Positions 18,725 to 20,757 of a stretch of 20,757 bases of DNA are shown piece after piece. The stretch comes from a virus. Where the stretch lies: IMG/VR virus record IMGVR_UViG_3300017776_000271, positions 1 through 20,757 of that record. One strand, written 5' to 3'. How positions within the stretch are numbered: the first letter of the stretch is position 1; each line of letters starts with the position of its first letter. The notes under the pieces were generated by a model that searched no databases, had not been told where the DNA came from, and saw only the letters and a program-made list of their open reading frames with translations. The position numbers and the translations under genes are program-made.

Positions 18725-19053
18725 TGGCACAAAATCAATTTTTAAAAGTACCTTTATCTATGCCAGACCAAGGTCAACATTTACGTTTAGTATCTGGTGC
18801 TTTAAACAATACAATAGACGGAAAACTAAATTCCACAGGAAGTATAACTTTGACAGCCAATCAAACTTCATCAACTTTAACTGATGCAAGAGTAGGGGCA
18901 AACTCAATCATATTGTTTATGCCTACAACAGCTAATGCTAATACAGCAAAAGCTAACTTGTATGTATCGGCTAGAGCAAATGGTACAGCAACATTAACAC
19001 ATGCAAGTTCAGGAAACACAGATCAAACATTCGGTTACGCAATCTTCGGATAA
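18724..19053 (+). CDS. Small virion protein with repeated beta-strand pattern, 109 aa
   Basis: A 109-residue protein with the widely seen phage pattern LTANQTSSTLTDARVGANSI followed by ILFMPTTANANTAKANLYVS and ANGTATLTHASSGNTDQTFG ending YAIFG. Proteins of this kind are found next to nozzle and tail genes of marine and soil short-tailed phages and may form part of a tail fibre or head surface. The N-terminus is a short polar lead (LSMPDQGQHLRLVSG). TAATG couples it to the nozzle gene; the next gene begins 53 bp before its end in another frame. Confidence 0.6.
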   Translation: MAQNQFLKVPLSMPDQGQHLRLVSGALNNTIDGKLNSTGSITLTANQTSSTLTDARVGANSIILFMPTTANANTAKANLYVSARANGTATLTHASSGNTDQTFGYAIFG

Positions 19054-19471
19054 TCAAATAAGTTACGTTCCTCCCCAAGAAGTGGGTTTAATTTGGAAAC
19101 AAATCGAACCCCTTCTTAACAAACCATTAGAGATAGATGGTTATGCTTATAAACCTAAAGATGTCTTTGACAGCCTTTTAATACAAAAGATGCAGTTATG
19201 GATTTCGTGGAATACAAAAACAAACATTGTGGAAGCAGCTATTATTACAGAAATAATAGAATATCCTCAATTACGATCTTGCCGATATTTTTTGGCAGGA
19301 GGTACTAATATGAAAGTCTGGTTCAATCCTATGAAGGAACAAATTGAACAATGGGCTAAACAAAACAATTGCCAACGGATTGAGCTAGTTGGACGTAAAG
19401 GTTGGGTAAAATGGTTAAAAGACTACAAACAAAAACACATAATATTAATGAAGGAATTAAAAAATGAGTAA
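19001..19471 (+). CDS. GNAT-like conserved phage protein, 156 aa (start uncertain)
   Basis: A 156-residue protein whose core (EAAIITEIIEYPQLRSCRYF, LAGGTNMKVWFNPMKEQIEQ, WAKQNNCQRIELVGRKGWVK) has the alpha/beta layout and the ending GRKGWVKWLKDY seen in GNAT-type acetyltransferase-like phage proteins. I do not see a clear acetyl-CoA loop (R/Q-x-x-G-x-G/A), so enzymatic activity is doubtful. The ATG at 19001 lies 53 bp inside the previous gene with no ribosome-binding site, and the first 16 residues look like shadow; a GTG near 19082 is the only later alternative. Its end overlaps the next gene by 8 bp. It is embedded in the tail module, so a virion or assembly role is likely. Confidence 0.55.
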   Translation: MQVQETQIKHSVTQSSDNQISYVPPQEVGLIWKQIEPLLNKPLEIDGYAYKPKDVFDSLLIQKMQLWISWNTKTNIVEAAIITEIIEYPQLRSCRYFLAGGTNMKVWFNPMKEQIEQWAKQNNCQRIELVGRKGWVKWLKDYKQKHIILMKELKNE

Positions 19472-20273
19472 AGGAGCAGGTACAGCTAAAACAGTTACAA
19501 ATACAGAACCACCTGCGTTTCAATTACCTTATTTAACAAAAGGTATGGAACGTGCAGAGGATTTGTATAATGCAACAGGTCCAAATTATTTTCCTGGTCA
19601 AACATACGTGGATTTTTCGCCACAAACAAATGCAGCATTAACAGCAGCAGAAAATAGAGCATTAACTGGTTCGCCTTTATTACAGCAATCTCAAAATGAA
19701 TTATTAAAACAAGCGCAAGGACAATACCTAACACCAACATCTAATCCATTTATTCAAGATTTATACAATCAAATGGCAGGAGACGTTACAGCAGGAGTTC
19801 AATCTCAATTTTCGAAAGCAGGACGTTTAGGTAGTGGTGCTAACCAAGAAGTGTTAGCAGGTGCTTTAGGAGATTTAGCAACACAAGTCTATGCGCCTAA
19901 TTATCAAATGGAACGTCAAAATATGCAAAACGCATTAATGGCAGCTCCACAAATGGCTCAAACAGATTACGATGATATTTATAGATTACGTCAAGTAGGA
20001 GCAGAGAGAGAAGGTTTACAAGAAGCAGCTTTGGCTGATGCAATGAATAGGTATCAATACCAACAAATGCTTCCATATGAAAAGTTAAGAAATTATCAAG
20101 CTGCAACAGGTGGTTCGTATGGTCAAACTTCTACAACAATGCAACCATTACAACGTAACTTAGCAGCAGGATTACTCTCTGGTGGTTTAGCAGGTGCAGA
20201 AATAGGAAGTATGTTAAATATGACAAACCCTGCCTTTGCTATTGGTGGAGGATTATTAGGAGCATTAATGTAA
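19464..20273 (+). CDS. Probable internal/ejection protein, 269 aa
   Basis: A 269-residue protein. The first 60 residues hold PPAFQLPYLTKGMERAEDLY and NYFPGQTYVDFSPQTNAAL, a start repeated in many podovirus DNA-transfer or internal virion proteins. The middle is helical and Gln/Ala-rich (QFSKAGRLGSGANQEVLAGA, LGDLATQVYAPNYQMERQNM). The last 40 residues are hydrophobic and Gly-rich (LAAGLLSGGLAGAEIGSMLN, AFAIGGGLLGALM), a glycine-zipper-like membrane-active tail. Such proteins leave the head with the DNA and form a channel through the cell envelope. GAAGGA in the previous gene gives the ribosome-binding site; the stop overlaps the next start in TAATG. Role inferred from shape and position. Confidence 0.65.
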   Translation: MSKGAGTAKTVTNTEPPAFQLPYLTKGMERAEDLYNATGPNYFPGQTYVDFSPQTNAALTAAENRALTGSPLLQQSQNELLKQAQGQYLTPTSNPFIQDLYNQMAGDVTAGVQSQFSKAGRLGSGANQEVLAGALGDLATQVYAPNYQMERQNMQNALMAAPQMAQTDYDDIYRLRQVGAEREGLQEAALADAMNRYQYQQMLPYEKLRNYQAATGGSYGQTSTTMQPLQRNLAAGLLSGGLAGAEIGSMLNMTNPAFAIGGGLLGALM

Positions 20274-20757
20274 TGGGTATTTTAGACATGTTAATGAGTG
20301 CAGACCCTATGGTATCTGCAAGACGTAGAGGTATTTTAGAAATGTTAGCTCCTTTGACAGGTAAGCAACCTATTGCGCCTACAATGGGCCAAATAGCAGG
20401 AGCAGTATCGGCAGGTTCTAGGCAAGGTAAAAAGAATTTTATGGCTGATCAAATGACAGAGTTTCAATATAAAAAAGCAACGTCTCCTAATGTATCATTT
20501 CAAAAAGGTGCAGATAATAGTTTGATTGCAATAAAAACACCTCAATTATTTGACGATGGTAAACCATTAAGTGAACAAGTAGAATTTGAAACAATATCAA
20601 AAGGTAAAACTTCACAATCATTTATTATTGGAAATGAAAAAGATGAAGAAGCATTACTAAAAGTAAAACCTGGTTTTAATAGTAATTTGTATAGAGAAGG
20701 TACAGTAGTCACAATAGATAAAAATAACAAATTAAGTTTTAGTGAACCATCTAAAAA
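20273..20757 (+). CDS. Unknown late protein, N-terminal 161 aa, cut by the right edge
   Basis: The open frame from ATG 20273 runs to the window end. It begins MGILDMLMSADPMVSARRRG, ILEMLAPLTGKQPIAP, then GQIAGAVSAGSRQGKKNFMA, a short amphipathic and Ala/Gly-rich lead, and later a charged, beta-like part (DGKPLSEQVEFETISKGKTS). The start overlaps the previous stop in TAATG, so it is coupled to the ejection-like gene. Its position and helical start make a second internal/ejection protein the best guess. The complete length and end are unknown. Confidence 0.55.
   Translation, partial: MGILDMLMSADPMVSARRRGILEMLAPLTGKQPIAPTMGQIAGAVSAGSRQGKKNFMADQMTEFQYKKATSPNVSFQKGADNSLIAIKTPQLFDDGKPLSEQVEFETISKGKTSQSFIIGNEKDEEALLKVKPGFNSNLYREGTVVTIDKNNKLSFSEPSK

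Noticed and set aside
1-20757. Genome-wide amber (TAG) recoding
   Set aside because: TAG ends several normal genes (repressor, scaffold, 115-aa protein), and readthrough of the scaffold stop would fuse it in frame to the capsid protein.

Overview
The window reads as part of the genome of a tailed double-stranded DNA phage, or of a prophage copy. The DNA is clearly AT-rich, genes are packed with 1-26 bp overlaps, and there is a complete packaging and head module: large and small terminase subunits, portal, scaffold and an SU10/DUF5309-like major capsid protein. An adaptor, a nozzle-like protein and ejection-like genes follow. No tape-measure gene, major tail-tube gene or sheath gene is seen between capsid and window end, which fits a short-tailed (podovirus-type) particle. 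The protein flavour and low GC resemble phages of marine Alphaproteobacteria such as SAR11 or its relatives, but that is inference. A repressor-type gene with divergent promoters, and an excisionase-like HTH gene at the left edge, suggest a temperate ancestry. No integrase or tRNA was found in the window.

Layout. (1) 1-2626, minus strand: an early/recombination operon read leftward. It holds two small leader genes, a 58-residue coiled-coil protein, a PD-(D/E)XK (RecB/Cas4-like) exonuclease, a probable OB-fold DNA-binding protein, a Ref/DUF968-like HNH nuclease, two unknown genes and the HTH_17 (excisionase-like) gene cut by the edge. (2) 2640-3770: a control region around a 241-residue repressor-like gene. 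The octamer TTGTAAAG, or its complement, occurs on both sides of that gene beside TTGACA promoter elements. (3) 3771-5799, plus strand: a stand-alone LexA-type winged-helix protein, a DUF1376 (YdaU-like) replication protein and three unknown genes. One unknown has an upstream in-frame stretch that looks coding but holds two amber codons. (4) 5796-7582, minus strand: nine tiny genes (37-108 aa) in a translationally coupled operon. They include a zinc-ribbon protein, a one-pass membrane peptide and a strongly acidic protein that could be a DNA mimic. (5) 7583-8188: AGTAAGT-type repeats in front of an Arc-like ribbon-helix-helix gene, then about 320 bp of non-coding DNA rich in dyads directly upstream of the terminase genes. 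This is a candidate packaging/terminus site. (6) 8189-20757, plus strand: the late operon, in the order small basic protein, TerL, TerS, portal, unknown 429-aa protein, small protein, scaffold, capsid, hairpin, two small beta-rich proteins, small conserved protein, adaptor, nozzle/beta-propeller protein, small structural protein, GNAT-like protein, ejection-like protein, and a gene cut by the right edge.

How the parts may work together. The repressor would hold down the leftward recombination operon and the rightward replication operon from operators on both sides of its own gene. The ribbon-helix-helix protein probably controls a second divergent promoter pair feeding the tiny-gene operon and the late side. 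Packaging starts near the non-coding block, and the late genes build a short-tailed virion. All functions are read from sequence patterns by eye; no database search was run.
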